Shown in pieces: positions 9,458-20,535 of a stretch of 64,000 nt of DNA (its first letter is position 1; the number at the start of each line of letters is the position of its first letter). Location: positions 620,001-684,000 of the forward strand of contig JACKIB010000001.1 of assembly GCA_020638695.1 (NCBI GenBank), given 5' to 3'. The notes under the pieces are model-generated. The model made no database searches and was not told where the DNA came from. It was given only the letters and a program-made list of their open reading frames with translations. Both the position numbers and the translations under genes were made by a program. Source of the stretch: Planctomycetota bacterium (GTDB taxonomy: Bacteria > Planctomycetota > UBA1135 > UBA2386).

Positions 9458-10218
9458 TTGCGGGTCTCCAGCGAACGCACGGTGAGGAACAGGAACAGCG
9501 CGGTGGCCGCCAGATAGAACACCACCTTGCTGGAGTCGACCTGCCCACGGCCGAACCAGTCGCGCAGGTGCTCGAACACGCTGGTCTGCTCGATGAACAC
9601 GTTCAACAGGTAGCTGTCACCCAGCCAATCGCGCAGGTAGGGCTGCACCATGCCGGTGGTCATCACCGCGAGGTTGAAGATGATCCCGAGCATCGAGGCG
9701 AGCAGCACGTTGTCGGTCAAGCTGCTGGTGAACACGCCGAACGCGAGCAGCGCCGAGCCGAGCAGCGCGAGCCCCAGGTAGCCGGACACCACCGTGCCGA
9801 GGTGGAACGACTGGTCGAGGAATGGCCCGCTGGCCAGCACCTGCAGGATCACCAGCGTAGGCAGCCACAGGAGCCCGTAGAACACCAGCGCAGCGAGCCA
9901 CTTGCCGAGCACGATCTCCGCGTCGCGCACCGGCGCGGTCATCAGCACCTCGAGCGAACCGGTGCGCCGCTCCTCGGCGAAGCAGCGCATGGTGAGGATC
10001 GGTGGCACCAGCACGCAGAAGGCGTAGGTGCACCCACCGTAGATGATGTAGTACGACAGGAAAGTGCGGGTGTCGTAGTGCGCGTCGGCGGCGAAATAGA
10101 CCAACCGATAGACCTCGGCGCCGCGCCACAGGTAGAGGATCACCGCGATGATGTACGCCACCGGACTGAACAGGTAGGACATCAGCTCCTTGCGCGTCGT
10201 AGCGAGAATCACCCCCAT
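9448..10218 (-). CDS. ABC-2 type transporter permease (GldF-like)
   Basis: A 256-residue polytopic protein. It begins with the soluble motif ATTRKELMSYLFSPVAYI, typical of ABC-2 permeases that pair with GldA-like ATPases, followed by about six transmembrane helices. The conserved segment TMRCFAEERRTGSLEVLMT lies near residues 75-95. Its start codon shares one base with the stop of the ATPase gene, and its end overlaps the GldG-like gene by 10 bp. It is presumably the membrane channel of the exporter encoded by the four-gene operon. Confidence 0.9.
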   Translation of the reverse strand: MGVILATTRKELMSYLFSPVAYIIAVILYLWRGAEVYRLVYFAADAHYDTRTFLSYYIIYGGCTYAFCVLVPPILTMRCFAEERRTGSLEVLMTAPVRDAEIVLGKWLAALVFYGLLWLPTLVILQVLASGPFLDQSFHLGTVVSGYLGLALLGSALLAFGVFTSSLTDNVLLASMLGIIFNLAVMTTGMVQPYLRDWLGDSYLLNVFIEQTSVFEHLRDWFGRGQVDSSKVVFYLAATALFLFLTVRSLETRKWR

Positions 10219-11177
10219 CAGCTCGCGACCTCCTGCACCGCGGCGTCGCCGGCTCGGCCGGTGACGCGGGCGAAGAACTCCTCGAGAGTCGGCAACTCGA
10301 GCTTCAGCTCACGGATCCGCAGCCCCGCGCCCTGCAGCCGCTCGAACGCGCTGTCGCGCGGGTCGGCGCCGGCTTCGAGGTCGTAGCACAGCGTGGTGAA
10401 TGCACCATCGCGAACCGGTTCACGCACCCCGCAGCTGCCCGCCACTTCGCCGAGGCAGGCGCGCAGCGCGTCGGGCGAAGCCGCGGCACACACCACCAAG
10501 CGCCGGCCCTCGCTGTGCGCCAACAGCTGGCGCGGGTCGCCGTCCGCTTTGATCTTGCCGCGGTCGATGATGATCACCCGCGAGCTGACGTCTTCCACCT
10601 CGGCCAGGATGTGGCTGGAGAACAACACGGTGCGGTCCTCGCCCAGGTCGCGGACCAGGGTCTTGATCCGCCGGCGCTGGTTCGGGTCGAGGCCGGAGGT
10701 CGGCTCGTCGAGGATCAGGATCGGCGGATCGGCGACCAGCGCATCGGCCAGGCCGACCCGCTGCCGGTAGCCGCGCGACACCTTCCCGATCAGCTTGCGG
10801 CGCACCTCGACCACCCCGCAGCGCTCCATCGCCGCCTCGACCGCGACGCGGCGACGCAGTCGCGGGACCCCCTTGAGGGCAGCGCGGTAGCGCAGGAATT
10901 CCTCGACCCGCAGCTCGGGATACAGCGGGACGTTCTCGGTCAGGTAACCGATGCGGCGGCGGACCTCTACCGGCTGGGCGAACACGTCGAACCCCGCCAC
11001 CTTGGCCGACCCAGAGGTCGCGGGGTGGTAGCAGGTCAGCACCCGAATGGTGGTCGTCTTGCCGGCGCCATTGGGCCCGAGGAAGCCCACCACCTCCCCC
11101 TTGCCGAGGGCGAAGGAGATGTCGTCCACGGCCTTGGTCGCGCCGAAGTGCTTGCTCAGGGACTGGACCTCGATCAT
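10218..11177 (-). CDS. ABC transporter ATP-binding protein (GldA-like)
   Basis: A 319-residue ATPase. Walker A is GPNGAGKTTT (about residues 34-43), the signature motif is the variant VSRGYRQR in place of LSGGQ, Walker B is ILILDEPTSGLDP, and the switch histidine is in SSHIL. The VSRGYRQR variant is common in GldA/CcmA-type ATPases that energise ABC-2 exporters. The last 100 residues form the C-terminal domain usual for this group. It is the first gene of the operon, and the upstream 375-bp gap should contain the promoter. It pairs with the permease that follows directly. Confidence 0.93.
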   Translation of the reverse strand: MIEVQSLSKHFGATKAVDDISFALGKGEVVGFLGPNGAGKTTTIRVLTCYHPATSGSAKVAGFDVFAQPVEVRRRIGYLTENVPLYPELRVEEFLRYRAALKGVPRLRRRVAVEAAMERCGVVEVRRKLIGKVSRGYRQRVGLADALVADPPILILDEPTSGLDPNQRRRIKTLVRDLGEDRTVLFSSHILAEVEDVSSRVIIIDRGKIKADGDPRQLLAHSEGRRLVVCAAASPDALRACLGEVAGSCGVREPVRDGAFTTLCYDLEAGADPRDSAFERLQGAGLRIRELKLELPTLEEFFARVTGRAGDAAVQEVAS

Positions 11178-11552
11178 GCGCGGCAGATGTAGTGGAGCAC
11201 GACGCGTTGCGTAACGCCATGCTAGCCCGGACTATTCGTGAGCAGCGTGGCGAGATCGCGAAGGTTGTCGCAGGCCGGAAGAATGGCAGGTTCAGCCCGG
11301 AGGCGGGTGCACCCCCGTCGCGCCGGGGCCCGGCCTGGCTCAGCCGCGACGACGCGAACCGGCGCAGGACTGGTCCTCGCGTGGCGATTGGTGGCTTTCT
11401 GCACACTCGCAGACCACGTTCCCGTCGCACCGCATCGCCGTGAACGAAGCGTTCAGCAGCTCGCATGGTCGCTGCCGCGGCGCAGAGGGTCCGCGGCCAC
11501 GCCACGAGCGCTGGCGCTACGCCAGTCGTAGTTGCGCGCGGGAAGCTGCCCG
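11178..11552. other. intergenic gap upstream of the ABC operon, with an R2 repeat copy
   Basis: This 375-bp gap contains no credible gene. Positions 11240-11326 match dispersed repeat R2, described separately. The remainder is GC-rich and must hold the promoter of the minus-strand ABC operon, but I see no convincing -35/-10 pair. No tRNA-like or terminator-like structure with a U-tract is visible. Confidence 0.5.
11240..11326 (+). repeat. dispersed intergenic repeat R2, copy a
   Basis: The stretch beginning GAGCAGCGTGGCGAGATCGC and continuing through GGCAGGTTCAGCCCGGAGGC matches the reverse complement of 59225-59330, with GGCAGGTTCTGCCCGGAGGC there, and partially matches 54297-54360 and 29690-29745. 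All four copies lie between genes. The function is unknown, and the copies vary in length. Confidence 0.6.
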
Positions 11553-14500
11553 TCAGCCGCCGCGTTCGGCCATCTCGATCCACTTCGCGGTCGGGTAGCG
11601 CCAGCCCTTGATTCCGCTGGACAGGGCGTGGGCGCGCCGCAAGTAAGGCAGGGCCTCCTTCCGCCGGCCGGTGCCGAGCAGGATCTGGCCGGCGTTCACT
11701 TGCGCCAACGCGTGGTCGGGATCCTCCCAGACAGCCCGCTGGAAGCAGGCCAATGCCCGGGACCGGTCGCCAGTGCGGAACAGGAACGCGCCGAGCTGGT
11801 ACTGCGCCTCGGCGTTGCGCGGCTTCAACCGCACGGCCTCTTCGTAGTGCCTGCGCGCCGCCGCGGAGTCACCGAGCTTGTCGCAGGTCACACCGAGCAG
11901 CAGGTGTCCCTCGTGGCGCTTCCGGTCCAGCTCGACGCACTTCTCCAACTCGACCCGCGACTCGGGCCAGCGGCCGCGCTGCTGCAGCAACCGACCGAGT
12001 TCGTAGTGCGGCAGGAACGCTCCGACTTCGATCTCGATCGCCCGGCGCAACTCCGACTCGGCGGACTCGAGGCGACCGAGCTGCCGCAGGATGCCGCCGA
12101 GCAGCGCGTGCGGGCTCTGCGCCTTCGGGTCGATCTCCACTGCACGCGCAGCGGCGACCCGAGCTTCCTCGAACTTGCCTTGCTGCTGGAGCGCCGCGGC
12201 GAGCCCGGTCTGGGCGGCTGCCGAATCCTCGCGCAGCTCGACCGCCTTGCGGTACGCGCGAATCGAGTCCTCGATGCGATCGAGCAACCCCATGGCGTGC
12301 CCCATGCAGCCCCACGCCTCGGGGGAGTCCGGCTTGATGCGCAGCGCCACGCGACACCACTCGATCGCGTCGTGGGGTCGCTGCTGCCGGTTGCACACCC
12401 AGGCCAAGTCGACGAGGGTCACCGGGTCGTCGGGCGCGATCGCCACCGCCTTGCGCAGCAGCTCCTCGGCCTCGCGCAGACGCACGAGTCGCTCGGCAAC
12501 ACGACCCGAGACCCGCAGCGCAGCGGCGTTCCGCGGTTCGGCCTCGACCGCCTTCCGCGCCCACGTCCACGCCTCGTCGAACCGCTGCGCCTGCAACTGC
12601 ATCTCCGCGATACCCACCTGTGCAGCGACCCACCCGGGGTCCTTCGCCAGGGTCCGTTGGTAGAGTTCGATCGCATCGTCGAAGCGATGCTGCAAGGCCA
12701 GGTTGTAGGCCAGCCCGGCGCGCACTTGCTTGTTCTCGCCCAGCGCCAGCGCCTTGCGGTACGCCTGCTCGCCCTCCATCAGCTTCTCGCTGTTGGTCAG
12801 CGCCCGGCCGAGCGCCATCCACGCGTCTCGGTCGTTCGGTGCCTCGACCAGAACCTTGTTGCCGCGTTTCGTCGCGCCCTCGGGATCGACCTTGGCCATC
12901 GCCCGCGCAATCACGATCTGCGTGGCTCGGTCATTCGGCCAACGCGCCTCGAGGGCCGCGGCGTGCCGTGCCACCAACACCGCGTCGTCCAGGTGCCCGG
13001 CGACGTGGGTGAGTTCGGTGAGGTAGTAGCGCGGCACTCGGTGGGAGAGCAGCAGCGCGCGACTGAGCATCTCGTACGCCTTGACGAACCAGGCGTCCAC
13101 CCCGAGTTCGCCCAACTCGATGTAGACCATCGCCTGCAGGAAGTATTCCGCGGAAGTTCGCGCGGCGGGCAGCTCGAGGTCGGAGGTGTGCGGATCGGGC
13201 CGCGCGCCGCCGCGCGCACGCCGCACCAACAGCTGTTCGATCCCCGGTAGAGCATTCGACCGCGTGCCGATCAACTCCCGCGCGCGCTGCTGACCGGAAG
13301 GACTGCGCAGCAGAGCCAGGATCTGCCCGACCCGTGCCTCGACCACGCTCGGGTCGTCGGCCAAGATCGCCGCGAACTGCGCGACCGCCCGCGAGGGCAG
13401 TCCCTCGTGCAGCTGGTGGTAGGCGGTTGCCAACCGACGCTCCGTCTCCTCCTCCCGGCGAGTCTGGTCCCCTACCTCGATCGAACGGCTCTTCGCCAGC
13501 AGGTAGCCGCCCATCCCGACGATCGCCGGCACCGCCAGGAGCAGCACCGCGATCAGCGCAGCCTTCAACGGTTCGCGCCGCACGGTGCGCAGCACGCGGG
13601 TGCGCATCGACACGCGCCGCGCCTGCACCGGCCGATAGCTCAGGAACGACTCCAGGTCTTCGGCGAACGCGCGGGCGTTGGCGTAGCGCCGGTCCGGGTC
13701 CTTCTCGAGCGCCTTCATCACGATCGCCGCGAGGTCCGGCGCGAGCTTGGGGTTGAGCTTCTGCGGGTCGACCGGGTCCTTGGTGACGATCCGCGCCAAC
13801 ACCTCCTGATTGGTCTCGCCCGGGAACGCCAGGCGCAGCGTCAGCAACTCATACAGCGTCGCACCGAGCGAGAAGATGTCGGCGCGGTGGTCGACCGCCA
13901 CCCGCTTCGCCATCGCCTGCTCGGGCGCGACGTAGTGCGGGGACCCGGCGAACTCGCCGGTCAGCGTCATCCCGGGCAGGTCGTCCACCCGCGCCACACC
14001 GAAGTCGGTGAGGACCGCGCGGCCGTCGCGCCGCACCAGGATGTTCGACGGCTTGACGTCGCGGTGCACCACGCCCTGGTCGTGGGCATGACCGAGCGCC
14101 TGCGCAACCTGCGCCATCAAACTCACCACGGTCTCCACGTAGCCCTTCGACCAGACCCGTTCGAGCTGCTCGACGTCGGGCTGCGGGTCCGGCCGAGCCT
14201 GCGCCCGCAGGCTCTCGCGCAACACCGTTTCGCCGACCGAGGAACCGCTCAGGGTGCTCGGGTCGTGACCACTGATCTGGGTGATCACCTTGTTGAGCGG
14301 CACCCCGTCGACCAGCTCCATGGCGAAGAAGTGCGCACCCTCGTGCTCGCCCACCGCCAGCACCTTGACGATCCCCGGGTGCTCGAGACTCGCGATGATC
14401 GTCGCTTCGCGGCGGAAGCGCGCCAGCGCACGGCTCTCGAGACTCAAGTGGGCGCGCAACAGCTTGAGTGCCACCCGCCGCCCCAGCGAGCACTGCTCCG

Positions 14501-14780
14501 CCTCGTACACCACCCCCATCCCGCCGGTGCCGATCCGCCGCACCAGTTCGAAGTCGCCCAGCTGTCGGCCGGCCACCGGGTCTTCGGCAACCGGCTCCGG
14601 GTCGCCATCGAGCATCGGCTCCAGCAGGTCGCGGAGGTCGGGATGGGCGGCCAGCCAGGTCTCGCGATCCTGCGGCGGTTCGGTGGATTGGAAGTCGAGG
14701 TAGGCGGCGATCGCCCGCTCGAGCCGCTGCATCGACTCCGTGGTCGAGGTCTCCTGGGTGGGGTCGTCCGGCGCTGCCAT
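11553..14780 (-). CDS. transmembrane Ser/Thr protein kinase with C-terminal TPR repeats
   Basis: A 1075-residue protein. The N-terminal 60 residues precede a Hanks-type kinase domain: glycine loop IGTGGMGVVYEAE (83-95), catalytic lysine in VALKLL (about 106), HRD motif in VVHRDVKPSNIL, DFG in LTDFGVA, and APE in YVAPEQA. All catalytic residues are present, so it should be active. A single transmembrane segment (AALIAVLLLAVPAIVGMGGY) follows near residue 420. The extracytoplasmic half is a long series of TPR units, for example AEAQYQLGAFLFRTGDRSRA. The architecture is very common in Planctomycetota signalling. An alternative ATG lies three codons upstream. It is transcribed alone. Confidence 0.93.
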   Translation of the reverse strand: MAAPDDPTQETSTTESMQRLERAIAAYLDFQSTEPPQDRETWLAAHPDLRDLLEPMLDGDPEPVAEDPVAGRQLGDFELVRRIGTGGMGVVYEAEQCSLGRRVALKLLRAHLSLESRALARFRREATIIASLEHPGIVKVLAVGEHEGAHFFAMELVDGVPLNKVITQISGHDPSTLSGSSVGETVLRESLRAQARPDPQPDVEQLERVWSKGYVETVVSLMAQVAQALGHAHDQGVVHRDVKPSNILVRRDGRAVLTDFGVARVDDLPGMTLTGEFAGSPHYVAPEQAMAKRVAVDHRADIFSLGATLYELLTLRLAFPGETNQEVLARIVTKDPVDPQKLNPKLAPDLAAIVMKALEKDPDRRYANARAFAEDLESFLSYRPVQARRVSMRTRVLRTVRREPLKAALIAVLLLAVPAIVGMGGYLLAKSRSIEVGDQTRREEETERRLATAYHQLHEGLPSRAVAQFAAILADDPSVVEARVGQILALLRSPSGQQRARELIGTRSNALPGIEQLLVRRARGGARPDPHTSDLELPAARTSAEYFLQAMVYIELGELGVDAWFVKAYEMLSRALLLSHRVPRYYLTELTHVAGHLDDAVLVARHAAALEARWPNDRATQIVIARAMAKVDPEGATKRGNKVLVEAPNDRDAWMALGRALTNSEKLMEGEQAYRKALALGENKQVRAGLAYNLALQHRFDDAIELYQRTLAKDPGWVAAQVGIAEMQLQAQRFDEAWTWARKAVEAEPRNAAALRVSGRVAERLVRLREAEELLRKAVAIAPDDPVTLVDLAWVCNRQQRPHDAIEWCRVALRIKPDSPEAWGCMGHAMGLLDRIEDSIRAYRKAVELREDSAAAQTGLAAALQQQGKFEEARVAAARAVEIDPKAQSPHALLGGILRQLGRLESAESELRRAIEIEVGAFLPHYELGRLLQQRGRWPESRVELEKCVELDRKRHEGHLLLGVTCDKLGDSAAARRHYEEAVRLKPRNAEAQYQLGAFLFRTGDRSRALACFQRAVWEDPDHALAQVNAGQILLGTGRRKEALPYLRRAHALSSGIKGWRYPTAKWIEMAERGG

Positions 14781-14821
14781 GCCGCGCACATCTTAGCCCG
14801 GGCGTCGGGGCCCCCAGCTGC

Positions 14822-14942
14822 CGAGTGGGGTGTGTCCGAAGTTCGTTGCATGAGTCGTCGTTCGCTCGCGAGGAGCTCGCGACGTCGCGAGCGGGCCGTA
14901 GGGGGCGACACAATTGACGAACTTCGGAAGCACCCCACTCGC
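14822..14942. repeat. dispersed palindromic repeat R1, copy a (short form)
   Basis: The ends form a 25-bp imperfect inverted repeat: 14822-14846 (reading TGGGGTGTGTCCGAAGTTCG inside) and 14918-14942, with two mismatches. The central region contains the perfect 18-nt palindrome GCTCGCGACGTCGCGAGC. The right half matches 59141-59215 almost base for base. It lies between the kinase gene and the LamG gene. It is about 45 bp shorter than the other two copies. Confidence 0.7.
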
Positions 14943-15056
14943 CCGCGCAACGCGGTCGTGGACCGCTGCGCATCCCGAGGAGCCCTTGGGGGTGGTCGCC
15001 TCGGCGCACCGACCATAGCTTGTGTGCTGCCGGGAACCCTCGCGCCCCCAAGAGCC

Positions 15057-17798
15057 ATGCATCACTCCCGCTCGCTGCTCGTGGCCGCCGCGGCCGTCGC
15101 CTCCTTCACTACCATCGCCGCCGCGCAGACCGGGCTGAAACTACGCAACGGCGTGGTGCCCGACACCTACGTCGACGTGCCGTACGCCAAGACGCTGTTG
15201 CCCGGCACCGGCCTCACGGTCGAAGCCTGGGTCACCTACGACGGCAGCGCGCTCGGCTCGGGAGTCCGCTGGCCAACCATCGTCCGCCAGAACACCGCTC
15301 CGGGCAGCGAGTCGTACGTGCTCCGCATCGATGCGGCGCTCACCAGCATCCGCCGACTCAAGTTCGGAGTGCGCACCGGGCTCGGCTTCAAGGAGGCGTT
15401 CCTCGACCTCGGCGCGAACGAGCTCAAGGCCTGGACCCACGTCGCCGGAACCTTCGACGGCCGGTTCGTGCGGCTCATGGTCGACGGAATCGAACGCGTA
15501 TCGCTCGACATCGGCAGCCGCACCGCCCTGGTGGACGCCGGCGGCACCCTGCGGATCGGCAACGGCGATCTGTTGATACCTGGTGCCGAGGCTTGGGACG
15601 GCGAAATCGACGAGGTGCGGCTGTGGCCATACGCCCGCACGGCGGCCGAGATCGCCTCGACGATGACGCTGGCGATGACCGGCGTGCCGGGCGAGGTCAG
15701 CACCTGGAACCTCGACGCGTCGCCCCGCGACTCCTCGGCGGCGAACCACGGCACCGACGTCAACCAACCACCGTACGCCACCAACGCGCTGCGGCTGGCC
15801 ACCGCACCCGCGACCGCGGCGACGTTCGGTCTCGCCAGCGCCGGCTGTGCCGGCACGCCAGCGATCGGCACCAGCAGTGTCGCCTACCTCGGCAACGACG
15901 CGTTCGCGGTCGTGACGGTGCACGCCGCCACGAGTCCGGGCGGCATCGGGCTGCACGGGGTGAGCCTGAGTCGCTTGTCGAGTCCGGTGGTGCTCGGCAA
16001 CGCGCAGATCTGGGTGATCGGACAGATCCTGGTCGGGATTCCGCTGACTCCCGAGGGGTTGATCCGCCTCGATTGGAAGATCCCGGAAGACCCGACGCTG
16101 GCCTACGCCAAGCTCTACGTGCAGCAGGTATTCGCCCAGCAGGGCTGCACGCGGGAACCGTTCGCGACCGCGGGGCTCAGCATCACGCTCACGCCGCAGA
16201 GCGCACTGCAATTGGTGGGCACGCCGACGCCGTCCGGCACTTCGGTCGAGCCCACCGCCGTGGTACGCGCCACCTTCGACCAGCCGCTCGACCCGGCGAC
16301 CGTGAACCCCACCTCGGTCACGCTGAACGACGGTTTCCGCGACCTCGAGGGAGCGGTCGACTACGACGCGTCGACCCGGTCGATCGTGTTCACCCCGGCG
16401 ATTCGGCTAGGGCTGCTCGGCACCTACACCCTGACCATCCGCCGACTGTTGCTGAAGGCGGCCAGCGGTGCACGGCTCGGCAGCGACGTCATCCACACGT
16501 TCACCGTGCGCGACGGCACCCTGTGGACTCCGGCGGTCGAGCTCGACCCCAACAGCACGACGCGCTGGGACTCGGTGACCCAGGCGGCCAGCGCGTCCGG
16601 AACCACGCTGGTGGCGTGGCACAACAACAACGACATCTGGGTGCGGCGCTACGAGCCGGGCAACCCGATCTCGGCACTGTTCACCCCGAAGACGCAGCTC
16701 GACACCACGGCCGGCAGCACGCCGGTCAGCACGCCTTTCGCCACGATGGCCAGCAGCGGCCAAGGCTACGTGGCGTGGATCCAGGGCGCGGACGTGTTCG
16801 CCGCCCATTACCTGCCGGGCCCCGGTTGGAGCACGCCATTCGCGATCTCCCTGACGCCCAACGGCTCGCTGGTGCGCAACGCATCGATCGCCGTGATCGA
16901 ATCCGGACACGCACTTGCGTGCTGGATCGAGCAACCGACCAACCGCGCCACCCAGAAGCTGGTCGCCTCGCACTTCGATCCGGCGCTCGCGCGGTGGAGC
17001 ACTCCGGCCACGCTGGCGCAGGCAAGCGGCAGCACGTTCCGCACCACGCGTGCCGCGGTGACCCGCACCTCGCGGCCGGAACTGGTCGTGCTGTTGCAGA
17101 ACGGCAACGACCTCGAAGCCTGGCAACGGTCGTCGAGCGGCGGGACCTGGACCGGCCGCAAGCTGAACGTGACCCCCGGCCGACCGGCGACCTTCGGCGA
17201 TGCCTTGGCACTGGCGGACGGGCGCCTGCTGGTCGCGTGGCACGAAGATCCCTACACCCCGACGTCCAAGCTCGAGCCCATGGCGAACATGCTCGATCAG
17301 ACCGGCAGCTGGGGAACCCCGCTGGCCCTGTCGACCAACCCCGGTGCGGTGCGCATGCCACCGCGCCTGAGCGAGTCGGCTGGCGGCCAGGTGCTGCACG
17401 CCGTCTGGTCGCGTGACGGCGGCTCGGAAGAAGTGATGGATGAGGCCACCGGCGACCCGAGGCAGCCGTGGAACAAGGTCTTTCCGGGCGCCCGCCAGGT
17501 GCGGTTGTCGAGCGGCTGCTCCAAGGTGACGAAGGCCACCTCGATGGCAGCCGGCGGCGGCACCGGGTTCAGCGCGTTCTTCTCCTGGATCGAGCACAAC
17601 GAGGACTCCTGCGTGTCCTCTGTCTGGGTCGACCGCAACGTTCCAGGAACCGGTTGGGTGAAGGCGCTGCTCAGCACCGGCGGCACCAAGAACATCGACC
17701 TGGGCGGCTCGACTTCGGCGATCGGCGAGACCGTGCTGGTGTGGACCGAGGAACCGTCTTCGGGTTCGCCGCGGCTCTTGGTGCGCGTGTTCCGCTGA
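15057..17798 (+). CDS. large secreted LamG/Ig-like domain protein
   Basis: A 913-residue secreted protein. The ATG at 15057 opens a signal peptide (SLLVAAAAVASFTTIAAAQT); the frame is open far upstream only as an antisense shadow of the kinase gene. Residues 25-230 are a LamG-like concanavalin fold (LTVEAWVTYDGS, AGTFDGRFVRLMVDG, WDGEIDEVRLWPYARTAAEI). A Big_5/SbsA-type Ig domain follows (VRATFDQPLDPATVNPTSVT). The last half has repeated blade-like segments with WTP or AWHNNNDIWV motifs, resembling a sialidase-like propeller. It probably binds glycans or the cell surface. The enzyme function, if any, is not evident. It is monocistronic. Confidence 0.85.
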   Translation: MHHSRSLLVAAAAVASFTTIAAAQTGLKLRNGVVPDTYVDVPYAKTLLPGTGLTVEAWVTYDGSALGSGVRWPTIVRQNTAPGSESYVLRIDAALTSIRRLKFGVRTGLGFKEAFLDLGANELKAWTHVAGTFDGRFVRLMVDGIERVSLDIGSRTALVDAGGTLRIGNGDLLIPGAEAWDGEIDEVRLWPYARTAAEIASTMTLAMTGVPGEVSTWNLDASPRDSSAANHGTDVNQPPYATNALRLATAPATAATFGLASAGCAGTPAIGTSSVAYLGNDAFAVVTVHAATSPGGIGLHGVSLSRLSSPVVLGNAQIWVIGQILVGIPLTPEGLIRLDWKIPEDPTLAYAKLYVQQVFAQQGCTREPFATAGLSITLTPQSALQLVGTPTPSGTSVEPTAVVRATFDQPLDPATVNPTSVTLNDGFRDLEGAVDYDASTRSIVFTPAIRLGLLGTYTLTIRRLLLKAASGARLGSDVIHTFTVRDGTLWTPAVELDPNSTTRWDSVTQAASASGTTLVAWHNNNDIWVRRYEPGNPISALFTPKTQLDTTAGSTPVSTPFATMASSGQGYVAWIQGADVFAAHYLPGPGWSTPFAISLTPNGSLVRNASIAVIESGHALACWIEQPTNRATQKLVASHFDPALARWSTPATLAQASGSTFRTTRAAVTRTSRPELVVLLQNGNDLEAWQRSSSGGTWTGRKLNVTPGRPATFGDALALADGRLLVAWHEDPYTPTSKLEPMANMLDQTGSWGTPLALSTNPGAVRMPPRLSESAGGQVLHAVWSRDGGSEEVMDEATGDPRQPWNKVFPGARQVRLSSGCSKVTKATSMAAGGGTGFSAFFSWIEHNEDSCVSSVWVDRNVPGTGWVKALLSTGGTKNIDLGGSTSAIGETVLVWTEEPSSGSPRLLVRVFR

Positions 17799-17804
17799 GC
17801 GACG

Positions 17805-17824
17805 GGCTCGGCCTTCGCCGAGCC
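17805..17824. terminator. hairpin between convergent LamG and dnaK genes
   Basis: A perfect 8-bp stem, GGCTCGGC paired with GCCGAGCC around a CTTC loop, sits in the 70-bp gap between the convergent LamG-protein and dnaK genes. It could end transcription from both sides. There is no U-tract on either strand, so a Rho-independent mechanism is uncertain. Confidence 0.45.
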
Positions 17825-17868
17825 ACGCCGCTCCGCGACGATCCTCGCGCAGCCTGCCGACTCGCGGC

Positions 17869-19794
<1,926 letters not shown>

Positions 19795-19863
19795 GCTGCT
19801 GCTCGCGGTTGTGGCTTGCGCCCGGCGGGCGCCGTGCTCCGGCAGACCCGTGCGGTGGAAACT

Positions 19864-19887
19864 CCGGGTCGGACCACGCCGACCCGG
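19864..19887. promoter_or_regulatory. inverted repeat in the dnaK upstream region
   Basis: CCGGGTCGG and CCGACCCGG form a perfect 9-bp inverted repeat around a 6-nt spacer, 70 bp upstream of the dnaK ATG. It could be an operator for a dimeric repressor or a 5'-UTR hairpin. It is not CIRCE and it does not pair with the start codon, so a simple RNA thermometer is unlikely. The function is an inference from position only. Confidence 0.35.
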
Positions 19888-19896
19888 ACCGCCGAT

Positions 19897-19912
19897 GACA
19901 ACTTGCGTGCCA
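19897..19912 (-). promoter_or_regulatory. near-consensus sigma-54 promoter motif upstream of dnaK
   Basis: On the minus strand the sequence TGGCACGCAAGTTGTC matches the -24 box TGGCAC exactly and, at the right spacing, TTGT in place of the usual TTGC. The -12 GC is normally almost invariant, so the GT here weakens the case. It ends about 100 bp before the dnaK start. The window encodes two NtrC-type activators but no other strong site of this kind. Confidence 0.25.
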
Positions 19913-20161
19913 CCCGCTCCAGGGCGAAAAGGCCCTGCTCTGCGGCGGGTTCCGGGGCGGGGCGCCCGCGAGGGTGGTGGGTCCCGCGCCATATTGACAG
20001 CCGGGCCGAAACGCTCGGCTGTCACCGTGGCAGGCGGGCTGCACGTCCGGTGGGGCCGGCCGGATCGACGCAGCGGCGCGCGCTCTGAAACCTCCGCCCC
20101 ACCCCCTCACCTCGGCGCCGAGCACCGCGGCATCGTCACGCGTCGGTCGCGGTTTCGCGGG

Positions 20162-20533
20162 TCAGCGGCCGAGCAGGACGCGCGCCCGCTCGAGGATCTT
20201 GGTCGGGCTGAACGGCTTGGTCATGTAGTCGTCCGCTCCCGCGCCCGTGCCGGTCTCGCGGTCGGCGTCCTGGCCCTTGGCGGTCAGCAGCACGATGAGC
20301 GTCCGGCCCAGCTCGGGGTCCGACTTGACCGCGCGCGTCACGTCGAAGCCGTTGAGCTTCGGCATCATCACGTCGAGGAACACCAGGTCCGGGCGCTCGG
20401 CGCGGATCAGCTCCAACGCCTCCTCGCCGTTGCGCGCCTCGAACACCTGGTAGTCGTCCTTGCGCAGGACGAACGACAGCGAGCGACAAATGAATGGCTC
20501 GTCATCGACTACCAGCACCTTGAATTGCTTCAT
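20162..20533 (-). CDS. single-domain response regulator (CheY-like)
   Basis: A 123-residue receiver domain. The acidic pair D10/D11 in VVDDEP, the phospho-acceptor D54 in FLDVMMP, and the conserved lysine in YMTKPFS are all present. There is no output domain. The ATG lies 2 bp after the stop of the SpoIIE-type phosphatase gene and the RsbW-like kinase gene precedes that, so the three form one transcript. It probably passes or receives a phosphoryl signal for the partner-switch module, but a cognate histidine kinase is not adjacent. Confidence 0.92.
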   Translation of the reverse strand: MKQFKVLVVDDEPFICRSLSFVLRKDDYQVFEARNGEEALELIRAERPDLVFLDVMMPKLNGFDVTRAVKSDPELGRTLIVLLTAKGQDADRETGTGAGADDYMTKPFSPTKILERARVLLGR

Positions 20534-20535
20534 GG

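Noticed and set aside
13407..15056. N-terminal extension of the LamG protein
   Set aside because: The upstream frame is antisense to the kinase gene; a clear signal peptide begins at 15057.
19795..20161. CIRCE operator for dnaK
   Set aside because: No TTAGCACTC/GAGTGCTAA-like pair is present; the inverted repeat found has a different sequence and spacing.
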